A stretch of 64,000 nucleotides of DNA from Monoplex corrugatus (GCA_030674185.1 JAPXFY010000137.1:1-64000); one strand, 5' to 3'; positions 22,101 to 35,200 are shown, numbered from the stretch's first letter. The notes: a model not told the origin generated them from the sequence alone. Program-made: numbers and translations.

Positions 22101-25100
22101 GGGGGGGGGGGGCACTGCAAAATAAAACACCTATATCTAAAAAATGTTTGATGAAATGTTTGAAATTTGTATGCTTGTTAATAAATAAACGTTCTGTCTC
22201 ATATGTAATTTTCAAATCATTTGATGTTTTTAGTCTTAGTTAAAATTTTATGAAAATTACAACAACACAATCTTATCTTTATCATTCATTCTATTCACAA
22301 TTAAGTGCTCATCAGGCTTTCTGGTTCTGAATTTTACATGTTTTTCGTTAATGGCATTTTAGATTTGCAAGATTGACGGTGACATGGTTTTTATCTGTTT
22401 ATCTTAACGGGTTGTTCTTTTTTTTGACGTGGTGTTAGCCCTGATATGGCTCTAGTGGTCGGCTGGGCTATAAGCAATATGAATTGAATTGAATTGTGGT
22501 TCAGGATGCCACCCGGAGAGGTATTCACGGTTCCTGGGTTTTGAGATAATTGTTGATTTCTTCTGGGGGTGCTGTACTGACGGGGGTGGGTTTTTGGGCG
22601 GCTGGCCCAGGTGAGATGCGGAGCTGAGAGAGCTGCAGCCTAGGTTGGTTGTTTTGTGGTGAGTTCATCCTCTGGTTAGCGGCGTTGCACACCTGCTGGT
22701 GGGTTAAACCAAACACACAAACTATAGCCTCCACATCTGGGGATTCCTGCATGCTTGGGTTGGACTCGAGCACCTGAAAGAGAAAAACATTACGTTTTCA
22801 TCCACTTGTTGTTACTTGTTGGTGATTACCGTACATTTCGTTACAGTGGTTTACCGCAGACTTTCAACGGAAGACCTTGTCGAGACTGACTACAGACTAG
22901 CTTAGCACAAGGCCTTCTCCATCAAACTCTTTTAATTATAACTCCCAGACCATTGTTCTTTTCTTTTTGACATGGTGTTAGCCCTGATAGGGCTGTAGTG
23001 GTCGGCTGGGCTATAAGCAATATGGATTGAATTGAAACTACCAGATCCTTCCCGTGGAATCGCTGGGGGGTTCTTTGAGTATAAACTGTATCCCGCACCT
23101 TTTGGACCTGGAGGCGCTTGATGAAAACACCTGACCAGGTGTGGTGACCCGTTTCCGTGCAAAAGCAGTGGGATGGTGCCAAGAGAAGTTTACTTGTGAT
23201 CGATAATGACATTTGTTGTTGTTGTTGTGGTGGTGTTAGCCCTGATATGGCTGTAGTAGTCGGCTGGGCTATAAGTAATATGAACTGAACTGAACAGGTC
23301 CTGGTTGTCTCCCCTTTCCTCCAGATTGTCCCCTGAAGGTTGATGTGGCAGTGCGATAACACACAGTGATAGGTGGATTACACAAACATCTCTGTGTACT
23401 CCACCCTTCATGCTGGCATCACCCTGGCTTCCTATTTTTCTAATTTACAAACAATAGCATTTAATTCCTCCTCTGAATAATCTGGAAAATCATCTGTAGC
23501 CTAAAAATTATCTCTCTCTCGCTCTCTTTTTTTCCTTTTTAAAATTTTTTTAATGTGGTGTTAGCCCTGATATGGTTGTAGTAATCGGCTGGGCTATATG
23601 CAATATGAACTGAACTGAACTGAAAATCATCTGCTACAAAGGGTGTTGCCATTTTTTCACATGCTATGTGGCATGAATGTAAATAGCCCAACCACTTGTC
23701 TTTACACACCCGAGCATATTAACTCTTTCAGCCCTGTCTGTTAACAAAGAGAAATGCACTCACTTCCAGGGGGTTTTGGGGGGGACTGCAAAATTAATGG
23801 GCACCCCAAATAAAACACTATATCTAAAAAACTGTTTGATGAAATGTGTTGAAATTTTGTTTGCTTGTTAATAAATAAATGTTCTGTCTCATATATGTTA
23901 TTTTCAAATCATTTGATGTTTTTAGTCTTAGTTAAAATTTTATGAAAATTAACAACAACAAATCTTATCTTTATCATTCATCGTATTCACAATTAAGTGC
24001 TCATCAGGCTTTCTGGTTCTGAATTTTACGTGTTTTTCTTTAATGGCATTTTAGATTTGCAAGGTTGACGGTGAGCATGGTTTTTATCTGTTTATCTTAA
24101 CGGGTTGTTCCTTTCTTTTTGACGTGGTGTTAGCCCTGATATGGCTCTAGTGGTCGGCTGGGCTATAAGCAATATGAATTGAATTGAATTCTGGTTCAGG
24201 ATGCAACCTGGAGAGGTATTCACGGTTCCTGAGTTTTGAGATAATGGTTGATTTCTTCTGGGGGTGCTGTACTGACGGGGGTGGGGTTTTTGGGCGGCTG
24301 GCCCAGGTGAGATGCGGAGCTGAGAGAGCTGCAGCCTAGGTTGGTTGTTTTGTGGTGAGTTCATCCCTCTGGTTAGCGGCGTTGCACACCTGCTGGTGGG
24401 TTAAACCAAACACACAAACTATAGCCTCCACATCTGGGGATTCCTGCATGCTTGGGTTGGACTCGAGCACCTGAAAGAGAAAAACATTACGTTTTCATCC
24501 ACTTGTTGTTACTTGTTGGTGATTACCGTACATTTCGTACAGTGGTTTACCGCAGACTTTCAACGGAAGACCTTGTCGAGACTGACTACAGACTAGCTTA
24601 GCACAAGGCCTTCTCCATCAAACTCTTTTAATTATAACTCCCAGACCATTGTTCTTTTCTTTTTGACATGGTGTTAGCCCTGATAGGGCTGTAGTGGTCG
24701 GCTGGGCTATAAGCAATATGGATTGAATTGAAACTACCAGATCCTTCCGTGGAATCGCTGGGGGGTTCTTTGAGTATAAACTGTATCCCGCACCTTTTGG
24801 ACCTGGAGGCGCTTGATGAAAACACCTGACCAGGTGTGGTGACCCGTTTCCGTGCAAAAGCAGTGGGATGGTGCCAAGAGAAGTTTACTTGTGATCGATA
24901 ATGACATTTGTTGTTGTTGTTGTGGTGGTGTTAGCCCTGATATGGCTGTAGTAGTCGGCTGGGCTATAAGTAATATGAACTGAACTGAACAGGTCCTGGT
25001 TGTCTCCCCTTTCCTCCAGATTGTCCCCTGAAGGTTGATGTGGCAGTGCGATAACACACCAGTGATAGGTGGATTACACAAACTCTCTGTGTACTCCACC

Positions 25101-26408
25101 CTTCATGCTGGCATCACCCTGGCTTCCTATTTTTCTAATTTACAAACAATAGCATTTAATTCCTCCTCTGAATAATCTGGAAAATCATCTGTAGCCTAAA
25201 AATTATCTCTCTCTCGCTCTCTTTTTTCCTTTTTAAAATTTTTTTAATGTGGTGTTAGCCCTGATATGGTTGTAGTAATCGGCTGGGCTATATGCAATAT
25301 GAACTGAACTGAACTGAAAATCATCTGCTACAAAGGGTGTTGCCATTTTTTCACATGCTATGTGGCATGAATGTAAATAGCCCAACCACTTGTCTTTACA
25401 CACCCGAGCATATTAACTCTTTCAGCCCTGTCTGTTAACAAAGAGAAATGCACTCACTTCCAGGGGGTTTTGGGGGGGACTGCAAAATTAATGGGCACCC
25501 CAAATAAAACACTATATCTAAAAAAACTGTTTGATGAAATGTGTTGAAATTTTGTTTGCTTGTTAATAAATAAATGTTCTGTCTCATATATGTTATTTTC
25601 AAATCATTTGATGTTTTTAGTCTTATTAAATTTTATGAAAATTAACAACAACAACAAATCTTATCTTTATCATTCACTCGTATTCACAATTAAGTGCTCA
25701 TCAGGCTTTCTGGTTCTGAATTTTGCGTGTTTTTCTGTAATGGCATTTTAGATTTGCAAGGTTGACGGTGAACATGGTTTTTATCTGTTTATCTTAACGG
25801 GTTGTTCTTTTCTTTTTGACGTGGTGTTAGCCCTGATATGGCTCTAGTGGTCGGCTGGGCTATAAGCAATATGAATTGAATTGAATTCTGGTTCAGGATG
25901 CAACCTGGAGAGGTATTCACGGTGCCTGAGTTTTGAGATAATGGTTGATTTCTTCTGGGGGTGCTGTACTGACGGGGTGGGGTTTTTGGGCGGCTGGCCC
26001 AGGTGAGATGTGGAGCTGAGAGAGCTGCAGCCTAGGTTGGTTGTTTTGTGGTGAGTTCATCCCTCTGGTTAGCGGCGTTGCACACCTGCTGGTGGGTTAA
26101 ACCAAACACACAAACTATAGCCTCCACATCTGGGGATTCCTGCATGCTTGGGTTGGACTCGAGCACCTGAAAGAGAAAAACATTACGTTTTCATCCACTT
26201 GTTGTTACTTGTTGGTGATTACCGTACATTTCGTACAGTGGTTTACCGCAGACTTTCAACGGAAGACCTTGTCGAGACTGACTACAGACTAGCTTAGCAC
26301 AAGGCCTTCTCCATCAAACTCTTTTAATTATAACTCCCAGACCATTGTTCTTTTCTTTTTGACATGGTGTTAGCCCTGATAGGGCTCTAGTGGTCGGCTG
26401 GGCTATAA
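19160..26408 (+). repeat. tandem array, units 5 to 9 of the 1.7-kb repeat
   Basis: The unit start motif recurs at 19168, 20766, 22352, 24044 and 25742. Units 5 and 6 are subtype B (no TGGTGAGTTCATCC block) and about 1.6 kb long; units 7-9 are subtype A and about 1.69 kb. Unit 9 stops inside SINE-like copy b at ...GGGCTATAA (26408), where Harbinger sequence starts. With units 1-4 the order is A A A B / B B A A A, as expected if one array was split by later insertions. I see no gene in this stretch; the minus-strand open frames change between subtypes. Confidence 0.92.
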
Positions 26409-26899
26409 TGCTACATTTACACGGACGTGCAACTGCTCGTGCAAGTCTCCTCTGTGCAACTACGTGCAACTACTTAATTGCACGAAAGAGCCCCCGTGTA
26501 AACGCGAACGGTGCAAGTACCGTGCTGCAAGTGAGCGACGCCTTGCTCCGTCCCTTTTTTGGTGACGCAGGCCGCGTGTGCGTGCCAGTGGCTGAGTTTG
26601 TCTGCCGGCTAGTTGACTCGGCAGTCGCACATAGTCGCATAGTCCATCGCTGCAACTACCTGTAGTTGCATGTCGAGTTGCAGGGCTGGGCTGCAACTAC
26701 CTAAATTGTCCCAGTCTCTGCCCGTTTTCGGTGTCTGTCTCTCTGTCTGTCTCACGTAGGGTTAATGTTAGGTTGGGGTTAACTCTACTCTCTCTTTGTC
26801 TCTCTGTATTTGTACCTTCCAGGTGTTATTCTTTCGGGGTTGTTCCAACAACTTAGCAGCAACTGCAGCAACTGCAGGGCTGTTATTACTCCCTGAATG

Positions 26900-26907
26900 T
26901 ATAAAAG
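26900..26907 (+). promoter_or_regulatory. TATA box of the Harbinger transposase
   Basis: TATAAAAG, 46 bp upstream of the ATG at 26953. A start site about 30 bp downstream would give a 5' leader of roughly 20-25 bases. Confidence 0.6.
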
Positions 26908-26952
26908 CACAGTGTTCGAGGGAGTTTCTTCATTCCATCTTGAATCTTCACT

Positions 26953-28332
26953 ATGGACCCGTTGCTGCCCGTATGGATTGCACGCTATCACCATGACCTG
27001 CATCACCATCATGACCGCCACGTTGCCCCTGGGGAGGGGAGGAGGCGACGCCGGAGAACCGTCTGGGTTCGAAACTGGCTCACGGAGGAGAGGAGGAGGG
27101 AGTTGGGCCACTTCTACACCCTGCTGAACCTGAACATGAACGACCTGGACCAAGATATGTTCCGGAACTACACCAGGCTGACACCAGACTTCTTCCTGGA
27201 AGTCCTGGACAGGATGCGCCTGGCGATTTCCAAGGTGGACACTAACATGCGGCTTTGCATCGAACCTGGGGTGAAGCTGGCGATCACTCTGCGGTTCCTG
27301 GCCTCAGGAGACAGCTACAGTTCCCTGTCCTACGCCTTCAGAGTCGCCAAATCGACTATCTCCCTGTTCGTGCCCAAAGTCTGCACCGCCATCTTTGAGG
27401 CGTACCAGGCGGAGGCCTTCATGATTGAGTGGACCGAAGAGGGCTGGAACACCAAAGCAGAGAAATTCTACAGGCGCTGGAACATGCCCCACACGATGGG
27501 TGCATTGGATGGAAAACATGTTGCTATAAAAAAGCCCAAGAAGAGCGGAACTCTCTACCACAACTACAAGGGTTTTTTCTCAATCCCTCTCCTTGCGCTG
27601 GTCGATGCGGACTACAGATTCCTGTGTGCGGAGGTGGGTGGCCAAGGCCACATGTCAGATGCTCAGATCTTCCTGGAAACTTCCCTGCGAGAGGCTTTGG
27701 AGGACGGCACCATCAACCGGCCAGCACCATGCCCTCTGACGGATGACGCTGACGACGACACCCCTGTACCATACTTCCTCGTCAGTGATGATGCATTCGC
27801 CTTGAAAGATTATTGCATGAAACCCTTCTCCCGGAACACCATGGCTCCAAGGGAGCTCATCTTCAATTATAGATTGTCCAGGGCGAGAAGGGTGGTGGAA
27901 AATGCGTTTGGGCTGCTGGCCCAGCGATTCAGAGTCATGCTGCGCACCTGTGAGCTGCAACCTGATAATGTGAGGATGCTGATAAAGTGCTGCCTCACGC
28001 TCCACAACATCTTGCTGCAGCGTGTGCCGCCAGCTCCAGAAGAAGTTGACAGGGAAGATGCCAACAGGAACCTGCTCCCCGGCGTCTGGAGAGAGCATGT
28101 CATCTGGGAGGACCAACCACAGCCTCAGGCAGGGCGTGCCAACACAGCTGGGAAGCGAGTCCGGGAGACTCTTGCCGACTTTTTCGGGAGTCCAGCTGGG
28201 ATTGTCCCGTGGCAATGGGACCTAGCCAACGTCCGCCAGCCTGCTCGAGATGCAAACCCTGACCCGACTGCTGCTGCCCCACCTGGACCAGCTGGGCCTC
28301 CTGCTCCGTCTCCTCCCTCCTCCCCAGAGTGA
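26953..28332 (+). CDS. PIF/Harbinger transposase, apparently intact
   Basis: 459 residues, no stop or frameshift. The first Met is in a good context (ACTATGG). The N-terminus is His- and Arg-rich (HHDLHHHHD, RRRRRR), followed by a helical region (LTPDFFLEVLDRMR) and a helix-turn-helix-like stretch (FRVAKSTISLFVPKV). The DDE_4 catalytic core shows GALDGKHVAIKKP (first Asp, about residue 186), FLVSDDAF (second Asp, about 279) and RRVVENAFGLL (Glu, about 316). Near the C-terminus RETLADFFGSP resembles a PIP box with Arg in place of Gln, followed by a Pro-rich tail. Harbinger transposases normally need a partner Myb/MADF protein for nuclear import and DNA binding; none lies in this copy, though a MADF exon is present in the Harbinger remnant at 61 kb. 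Confidence 0.93.
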   Translation: MDPLLPVWIARYHHDLHHHHDRHVAPGEGRRRRRRTVWVRNWLTEERRRELGHFYTLLNLNMNDLDQDMFRNYTRLTPDFFLEVLDRMRLAISKVDTNMRLCIEPGVKLAITLRFLASGDSYSSLSYAFRVAKSTISLFVPKVCTAIFEAYQAEAFMIEWTEEGWNTKAEKFYRRWNMPHTMGALDGKHVAIKKPKKSGTLYHNYKGFFSIPLLALVDADYRFLCAEVGGQGHMSDAQIFLETSLREALEDGTINRPAPCPLTDDADDDTPVPYFLVSDDAFALKDYCMKPFSRNTMAPRELIFNYRLSRARRVVENAFGLLAQRFRVMLRTCELQPDNVRMLIKCCLTLHNILLQRVPPAPEEVDREDANRNLLPGVWREHVIWEDQPQPQAGRANTAGKRVRETLADFFGSPAGIVPWQWDLANVRQPARDANPDPTAAAPPGPAGPPAPSPPSSPE

Positions 28333-28537
28333 GCTGCGTCATGGAACACCATCCAATATTGGCCCTTTTCAGGGCCATACATATTCCCCAAGAGATTGGC
28401 TTTTGTTTCATTGCTTTCGTTGCTAGTCCCTACCCCACACATGCACACAGCCTACACTGGTCCTGTCCTGGTTCCAAAGGCCTTCCAACACAGACATACA
28501 ACATTCAGACAACACACACACAGACAACACACACATA

Positions 28538-28622
<85 letters not shown>
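28538..28622. repeat. (CA)n microsatellite
   Basis: A long, nearly pure (CA)n tract downstream of the Harbinger gene. The 28623-28825 remainder is A+T-rich with a short GATAGA/GAGA run and no gene. Confidence 0.95.
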
Positions 28623-28625
<3 letters not shown>

Positions 28626-28825
28626 ATATTTGTTTACTTTAGCTAGCATTTCACAATAAACACTGAATATCATAAAACAGATGCAGATAGAGAAAGATAG
28701 ATAGAGAGAAAGAGAGAGAGAGAAAAAAAAAACATCTCCAAGAAATAGGCTATTTACATTCACATAAAACTTATTGCACATGTTATTTTTATTATTTATT
28801 TTTATTAATTTTAAATCAAAAATAC

Positions 28826-31800
28826 AGAGCCCACACATAGAAATACTTCAAGGAAAATTATGTCCTTTTAGTATGCGTTGAATAAACACCAAATTAAGAG
28901 TTCTGATAAGAAAAAAAATTGCTAGGTAAGCTGTGCTTGTAATTTGATCGTGTATCATATATGCTACGTTGGGCCTTAAGTGCACCAGAGTATTTTGTAG
29001 CATATTTGCTACAAATGCCAAAAAGAGCATTCTTTTTTCTTATTTTTGAAGGGAGATCAGACCTTTTACACCAGGATCATTTCAAAAGATCCTTCTCACA
29101 TTTTGGGCATGATATGATCAATTAAAAGCATGCATTATGGTTATTTTCTTATGTATACACTCTCTCCACATTCTCACTGATTGTAATTTTCATTCCAGTC
29201 CGTGATGAAACTCCACTGTCTTTTTCACTCCAGTCGATGATAAAACTTGATTTCTTCAATTTCGTCCAGCTTGTTTTTTTCTTCCAGGTGGTTCAGCTTT
29301 TCCTGTCTGTGTTTGGTAGCTCCCAATTCTGTGTTTTTGATGAACAGAAATGTTGAGCATGCATTAAAAGTTACATGCATCCATAGCATTCCCAGTCGCT
29401 CCATGCACTACTGCCCATCGTCATCATTTCTCCCTTTTCTTCTTTTCATTTCATTCAATTTTCCTTTTGTTTATTGATTCCATGCAGCCATGCAAAAACA
29501 AAGCAAACATAAAAGTGTATTATCTGTACAGATTTAAAATGCAAAATTCATGGTTTCAGTTCAAGCATGCATTTGATTCAGTCGAAATTTGCTTCTTGGC
29601 TTGCTCACTTCTTGTGAAATGCCCAAAAGCAATTCCTGTCCTTGTTCAGACAAAGGAAGACGTTGCACTTGGCGCATTTCACAAAACAGAAGCCTTTGCA
29701 TTCTTTGTTTTTGCAACGGCCCCTTGTTCCCCAGGTTGGGAGGTGATCCGCTCCATCATAGCGGACGTCAGACACTGGTTTTCTCTGGATGATTCGAGAT
29801 GGGGTAGGAGGTGGTGGTGATGCAGCAGATGGGCGTCCGACCTGGCGCTTGCAGTTGACAAGGGCTTCAGCCACCTCTGTCTGGAAGACGGATAGTTTCA
29901 TGGGCTTTTTCTGGAGCAGCTGGCAGTGTCGCTTGTACCAAAGCCAGGCGTTGACAACAGTGAAGGAGATGGTGTGAAGAAAGATGTACATGTACCACCT
30001 GCGTGATTTCATGGGAAACTTGTAAAGAGCTGTCAGACCATCAAGGAGATCCACCCCACCCATGAATTTATTGTACTCCTGTACAATGGCAGGGCTTTTG
30101 ACAGTGATGTGCTCCTTCTCCTTTTTGTTCCAGCGGCGAACTTCTGCTTGTGGTTCAGTGCCTTTGTATGACGAGATGAGGTCGACAGTTCTGTTATCAA
30201 ACCAGCGGACAGCTACAGTGTTTGAGTTGACCTCAACCTTTGTGTCATGTGAGCCTCTTCCCTCTTTTTTCAGTTCCTTCTCACTCTTCAGCTGACATCC
30301 CTATAGCCTGTTTGTGCGCACTGTGCCCACGTACAGCATGGATTTTTCTTTCAAGGTCTTCACAAGAGGCAGATTTGTGAAGAAATTGTCAGCAAAGATT
30401 TTGTAGTTCTTTCCTTCTGGCAGCTTTGATGTCATTTGGAGAACAACCTCACCACTCATCCCATGCGGCTTGTGTTCATTTGGTTTCTTTGCGGATGAAC
30501 CTTGGTAGACATCAAACTGGTATAAAATTCCAGAACTGCCGCATCTTCCCCACATTTTGAAGCCCCACTTGTGTGGTTTCTTTTGCATGTATTGCTTCAA
30601 TGAAGAGCGGCCTTTGAAAGGTACCATTATTTCGTCGACCGAGTTGTGCTCTTCGGGTGGGATCTTGTCCAAAGCTCTTTGTAAGCCATCCATCCAAGGG
30701 CGGATCTTCCAGAGTTTGTCACCCATTTTCTCTTCTTCTCTTACCTGCAGGTTGTCTGCAAAGTGTAAGGTGCTGGCAAGTCTTTTGAACTTTTCTCTGG
30801 CCATTGCATCAGCGACAGGAGCATAGCGTGTTGCTGATTCCCAGTATGCCCACACAGAATAAGCCTGAACAAGACCCATGCGGAGATACATCCCAATGAA
30901 GACTTCAATTTCTTTCTTGGTCGTCTTTATCGTGATCCCTTCTTTTTGGATGGAGTAAATATTTGTCTGTATCTCAGCATTCTCCAACATCTCATCAGTG
31001 ATGAGTTCTCTGAAGTATGCATATGGTGTCTTCAGAATTCCATCATCAGGAGGCTGTTCAAGATCACCTGTGAATGTACAGTCGGGTTCCTGGAAAGACA
31101 TGTCAGTCCAGATGGGTTTTTGAAGAGCATCTTCCAAATCTGAATCTCCTCCATTCGCCTCTTCTAGCAGGAAAGAAGCAAGGGGCATGTCGTCTTCATC
31201 TTCCCAATTGCCATGGTTGTTTTCTTCCTGGCGCATAGCTGCCAAAGGAATATCATCCTCATCATCCCAGTCAGCTGTTTTCCTTTTCCGCTTCCTGTTC
31301 CTCTTTCTGTAAGGTGTAAAGGGCTCTTCATCATGTTTCTCCTTCCAGTTCTCTGAGTTCTTCTCTGGAGGGAACATACTCATCTTCAGAGGATGGCTCA
31401 AACTCACTGTCATCAGTGCCAACAGCATCAAATATATCTTTTATAGGAGCATTGGTTGACATCTGTAGACATAAAAACACACTTTTGAGCATTGAGAACT
31501 CTCATAATTATCAATACAATTAAAAAACATGTCCATCTCTACAGAAACAAACTGTTATTTAATTAAAAAAATGTACAAATTTTGTATAATAAAATGCTAA
31601 ACAACACCAACAATTATGTATGTGATAGAGTCCAATGACACTAAAGCCCAGTGTTTCACATATGCTACATGGCAAAACAACCAGTGCCTGCTGTAGCATA
31701 TGTGCTACACCAATCTTTAGCATTCCAGTCTTACAAAACTATGAAAGAATATGAAACTATGACTATATTATATGTTAGTTGCCTTTGTTTCTTAATGAAA

Positions 31801-32077
31801 TAACTTATTTAGAAAGGATGATGGACTTACTTTCAATCAGATCAGGATGGATTTTGTCTGGAGCAGTTTCAGCAGCTGGCAACCTCGTGGAATCATCAAA
31901 GAGGAAGTGATGTCAAACTTCCTGGCACCGGCTGCAGGAGAAAGGAATATAACTCTGGCAAGGTTCAGCCTCTTGTGCCAGACTGTACTTGTTTCCCTTG
32001 TTGATGCTGCCTTTAGTTTGCTCTACTCAAGACTATTTTTGAAGTGTAGCAGATTTGCTACGTATGGCTCTAGAGGG
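28826..32077 (-). mobile_element. piggyBac element, copy 2
   Basis: Nearly identical to 15904-19159 over its whole length, with only scattered single-base and small indel differences. The right end keeps GGCTCTAGAGGG (to 32077) followed by TTTTAATAAC. The left end has lost CCCTCT and begins at AGAGCCCACACATAG, preceded by A+T-rich sequence. The same subterminal palindromes are present. The high identity points to recent movement or a recent duplication. Confidence 0.9.
29605..31462 (-). pseudogene. piggyBac (PGBD4-like) transposase, copy 2, nonsense and frameshift
   Basis: Same protein as copy 1 (start MSTNAPIKD at 31462) with a complementary set of lesions. A 2-bp loss near 31335 (ATCATGTTTCTCC versus ATCATCTGTTTCTCC) shifts the N-terminus. 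The central core is open from about 31400 to 30301. A TAG at 30301-30303 replaces the AAG of copy 1 (CTATAG versus CTAAAG). The C-terminal part is open and includes FMGGVDLLDGL and the cysteine-rich finger (GRCKNKECKGFCFVKCAKC ... CFWAFHKK) that copy 1 has lost. All three catalytic Asp residues are present in the two copies. Confidence 0.9.
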
Positions 32078-32217
32078 TTTTAATAACAAACTCATAGAAA
32101 GAGACAGAGAGAGTGAGAGAACGAACGAACGAACGAACGAAAATTTTATTCAAAAGGCCTTGGCCACATTTGAAGGGGGAAACATAATCATAATTATATC
32201 AACACACAAGCTCAATT

Positions 32218-35200
32218 CTATTGATTTACAAATGTATCTCGAAGTTTAAATGCCTTGTATAAATAAATAGCAAACTGCTTTACTACAGATTCGTCTTTGG
32301 ATGAGAGTAACATTACCAATCTAAACAAACATGGTCGTCTAAAAAAATTAATAGGTATAAATTTCGCTCTGAACTGAATCAAATTTTGACAAACCAAGGC
32401 AAAATGTAGTTCATCATCAACATCCATACCACAAAGGGGACATAATAAATCATTTTCAGCAACTTTCCTGTGATAAAAGTGATGTTTCTTCAAATCAGAA
32501 ATTCCAAATCTAAACTTGGTCATAACCCTCTTAATATGCCAGTCTATTGGTAATGACAAATACAGTGGGAAGCAATGCGATGGATTAATCTAACGGTACA
32601 TACTGTATCTATTACTGTCCTCCATATTTGAATGCCAGTTTTGCCATTGGTTGTCAATTAATCTATCACGAAGAGAGCGTAAAAACACACCTTTACTTCC
32701 AACACCCTGATTAATCCAAGCATAACCAAATCCATTTTCAAATAACATCCGTCTGACTGTTGATACCCAGTTTGCCTTTCCTCTTTCATCTAATAAGCAA
32801 AGCATGTTATAAGCCTTTTGGGGTAACCTAGATCGGTTCATTTGAGTTAGTTTTATCCAATAGCGAATGCATCTAACTGCTGAAAGAATATGCAAGGGAT
32901 ATCTGTTAGTCTCAGCATAAACAAGATTATTTGGTGTTCTTAAAGATACTCCCAGAAATTTTTTGAGCGCAAATAAATGTATTTTTTCACAATGCGTAAC
33001 TGCAGCATCTAGACCCCATATTTCTGCACCATACAATATTATCGGTTGGATTTGAGAATCAAAAAGTTTAATAAACAAGTGGAAAGAGCTATTGTTTAAC
33101 CTCCTCAAATTCTGCATAATAGGTAATAAACCTCTTTTACCCTTATCTGCAATATCTTTACAGGCAAAAGTGAAACTTAGACGAGTCGAAAAATAAATAC
33201 CTAAATATTTGTACACATTAACAACAGACATCATAACACCACTGAAAAACCATCTTTCCCTTGCAGCCAGATATCCACCTTTTCTGAAGACAATGATGTT
33301 GCTTTTAGACATATTAACTTTTAACTGAAGCCGAGAAGCAGATCTGTCTAAGCTATCCAACTGTCGTTGAAGACCTATCACTGTTTCCGCTAATAGCACA
33401 ATGTCGTCTGCAAAAAGCAAAATAAATAATTCTAAAGCATCATTCAAAAAACAGGCTCCATTACGACCGTTTTCAGTAACTTCTCTAGTAACCTCATTAA
33501 TGAATAAAGAAAATAAAATAGGACTACATACATCCCCTTGCTTCACACCAGCTGTACAGTTGATACAATCAGACAAAGCACTTCCACATCTCACTCTTGC
33601 CTTAACACTTTCATACATACTCATAACACATTTAAACAGTTTTCCATTAACGCCATTTGTTAACAAAATAGGCCATAATAAACTTCTGTTGATTGAATCA
33701 AAGGCTTTCTCAAAATCAATAAAGGCAACATAAAGTTTGCGATTTAATGTAAATTGCTTCTGAACAAGTGCCATCAGTGTAAACATATGATCTATAGTAG
33801 AATAATCTCTCTTGAAACCAGCCTGAAATTCCTCAGTTATATTATTTGCCTCGACCCATTTTTGCAGTCTACTGTTAATTATTGTGCTATACACTTTACT
33901 GGTTATGTCACAAATAGATATGCCTCTATAGTTATTAGGATCATTAACATTACCTTTTTTATAGAGAGGAATAACAATGGATTCGGACCAGTTCTTTGGG
34001 AAGATGCCGTTATCAAACAAAAAGTTATAGAATGTCACTAGAAAACCAACAACATGATCGCATCCAACAGCATTTTTCAACAATTCACCGATGACTCCAT
34101 CTAGACCAGCTGATTTGCCATTTTTTAATTTTCTTAGAGCTACTAGTACCTCATGTGTGGAGATTGGTTCACTTAAATGCTGTATTTCTTCATTCGCTTC
34201 ATTTTCTATTTCTTCTAAATTATCAACATTATTCGAAGCATCTTTCTGCAGCAAGTCTTTGAAATGCCTAAACCATGTTTCAATACATACTGTATTTCTA
34301 GGCTGTTTTCTTTTCGAAGAAATCATACTGATGGTGCTCCAAAAGCCTTTCTGGTCATTCATTGAGTTTACTAGCTTGTCTATCAAAGCCATATTGTACT
34401 GCTCTTCCTTAAACTTTTTAAACTTATTGTATTCACGTCTTGCACGGCAATAATTATATCTATCATTTGCAAGTAAAGTGCGTCTAAAAATCTGCAATGA
34501 ATTTCGAACTTTCTTCTTTAGAGTAACACATTCCTTGTCAAACCAGGGATTCGCTTTTTTACGCCTACCAATAATAACACTTTTTTTCATACACTGAGCT
34601 GCGTCTTTCATACAAGAATTAAACAATTCTAGAGCAACATTTATATCAGAGTACACCATGTCTCTAGCTGTCTCTAGTCTTTGGTTTAGTTCCCCTGATC
34701 TTAAGTTATGAGTGTATGTTCCTTGAAAATCTTCATCCCAAACAAACTTATCTAATGAATGCGAAAAATCCTCTTTTTGTTCCAATACGCAGTTGCTATC
34801 TTTCATGTGAAGCCTAAACTCTACAGGCATGTGGGTGGATTCTATCCGATCTGCAACGTTAAGATGACAACAATCAGCTATCCTGCTATATAAATCACAA
34901 GACATGATAAAATAATCATTAACACTGCACCCAGAATCAGAAATAAACGTGTAACGTCCATGAGAATCCCCATGGCACTCACCATTTAAAACATGTAGAT
35001 CAAAAACACTGCACATGTTCAGTAATAGTTTGCCATAATTATTTAGTTTGTCATCCTCAGAGTGCCTATTTGTATACACTGGCTGACTGTTCAATCCCAA
35101 GACAGAATCATTATCATGATCTTTACATACATGGGAAATATTTGCGATTCTACTATTCAGGTCTCCACATATCAAAATGAAAACATCATCAGACTCAATC

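Larger units (their letters stand above)
26409..28540 (+). mobile_element. PIF/Harbinger element, right end not found
   Basis: The left end is sharp because the array unit breaks at CTATAA and TGCTACATTTACACGGACGT begins. That sequence has an inverted partner at 26489-26500 (CCCCGTGTAAAC). It contains an intact Harbinger transposase. No inverted copy of the left end occurs before piggyBac copy 2 at 28826, so the right end is lost or diverged. The stated right limit is only the start of the (CA)n tract. Confidence 0.6.

Noticed and set aside
4246..26200. Recurring minus-strand frames of 65-160 codons in the 1.7-kb units (SPQNNQPGLQLSQL..., SHCFCTETGHHTWSGVF...)
   Set aside because: They are repeat copies. 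The frame differs between subtypes because of a non-triplet indel, SINE-like modules run through them, and I recognise no domain. Possible acceptor-like sites (CTCTTTCAG) are not enough to call exons.
26390..28446. Other frames around the Harbinger gene, on both strands
   Set aside because: They overlap the 459-codon transposase in other registers and show no domain.
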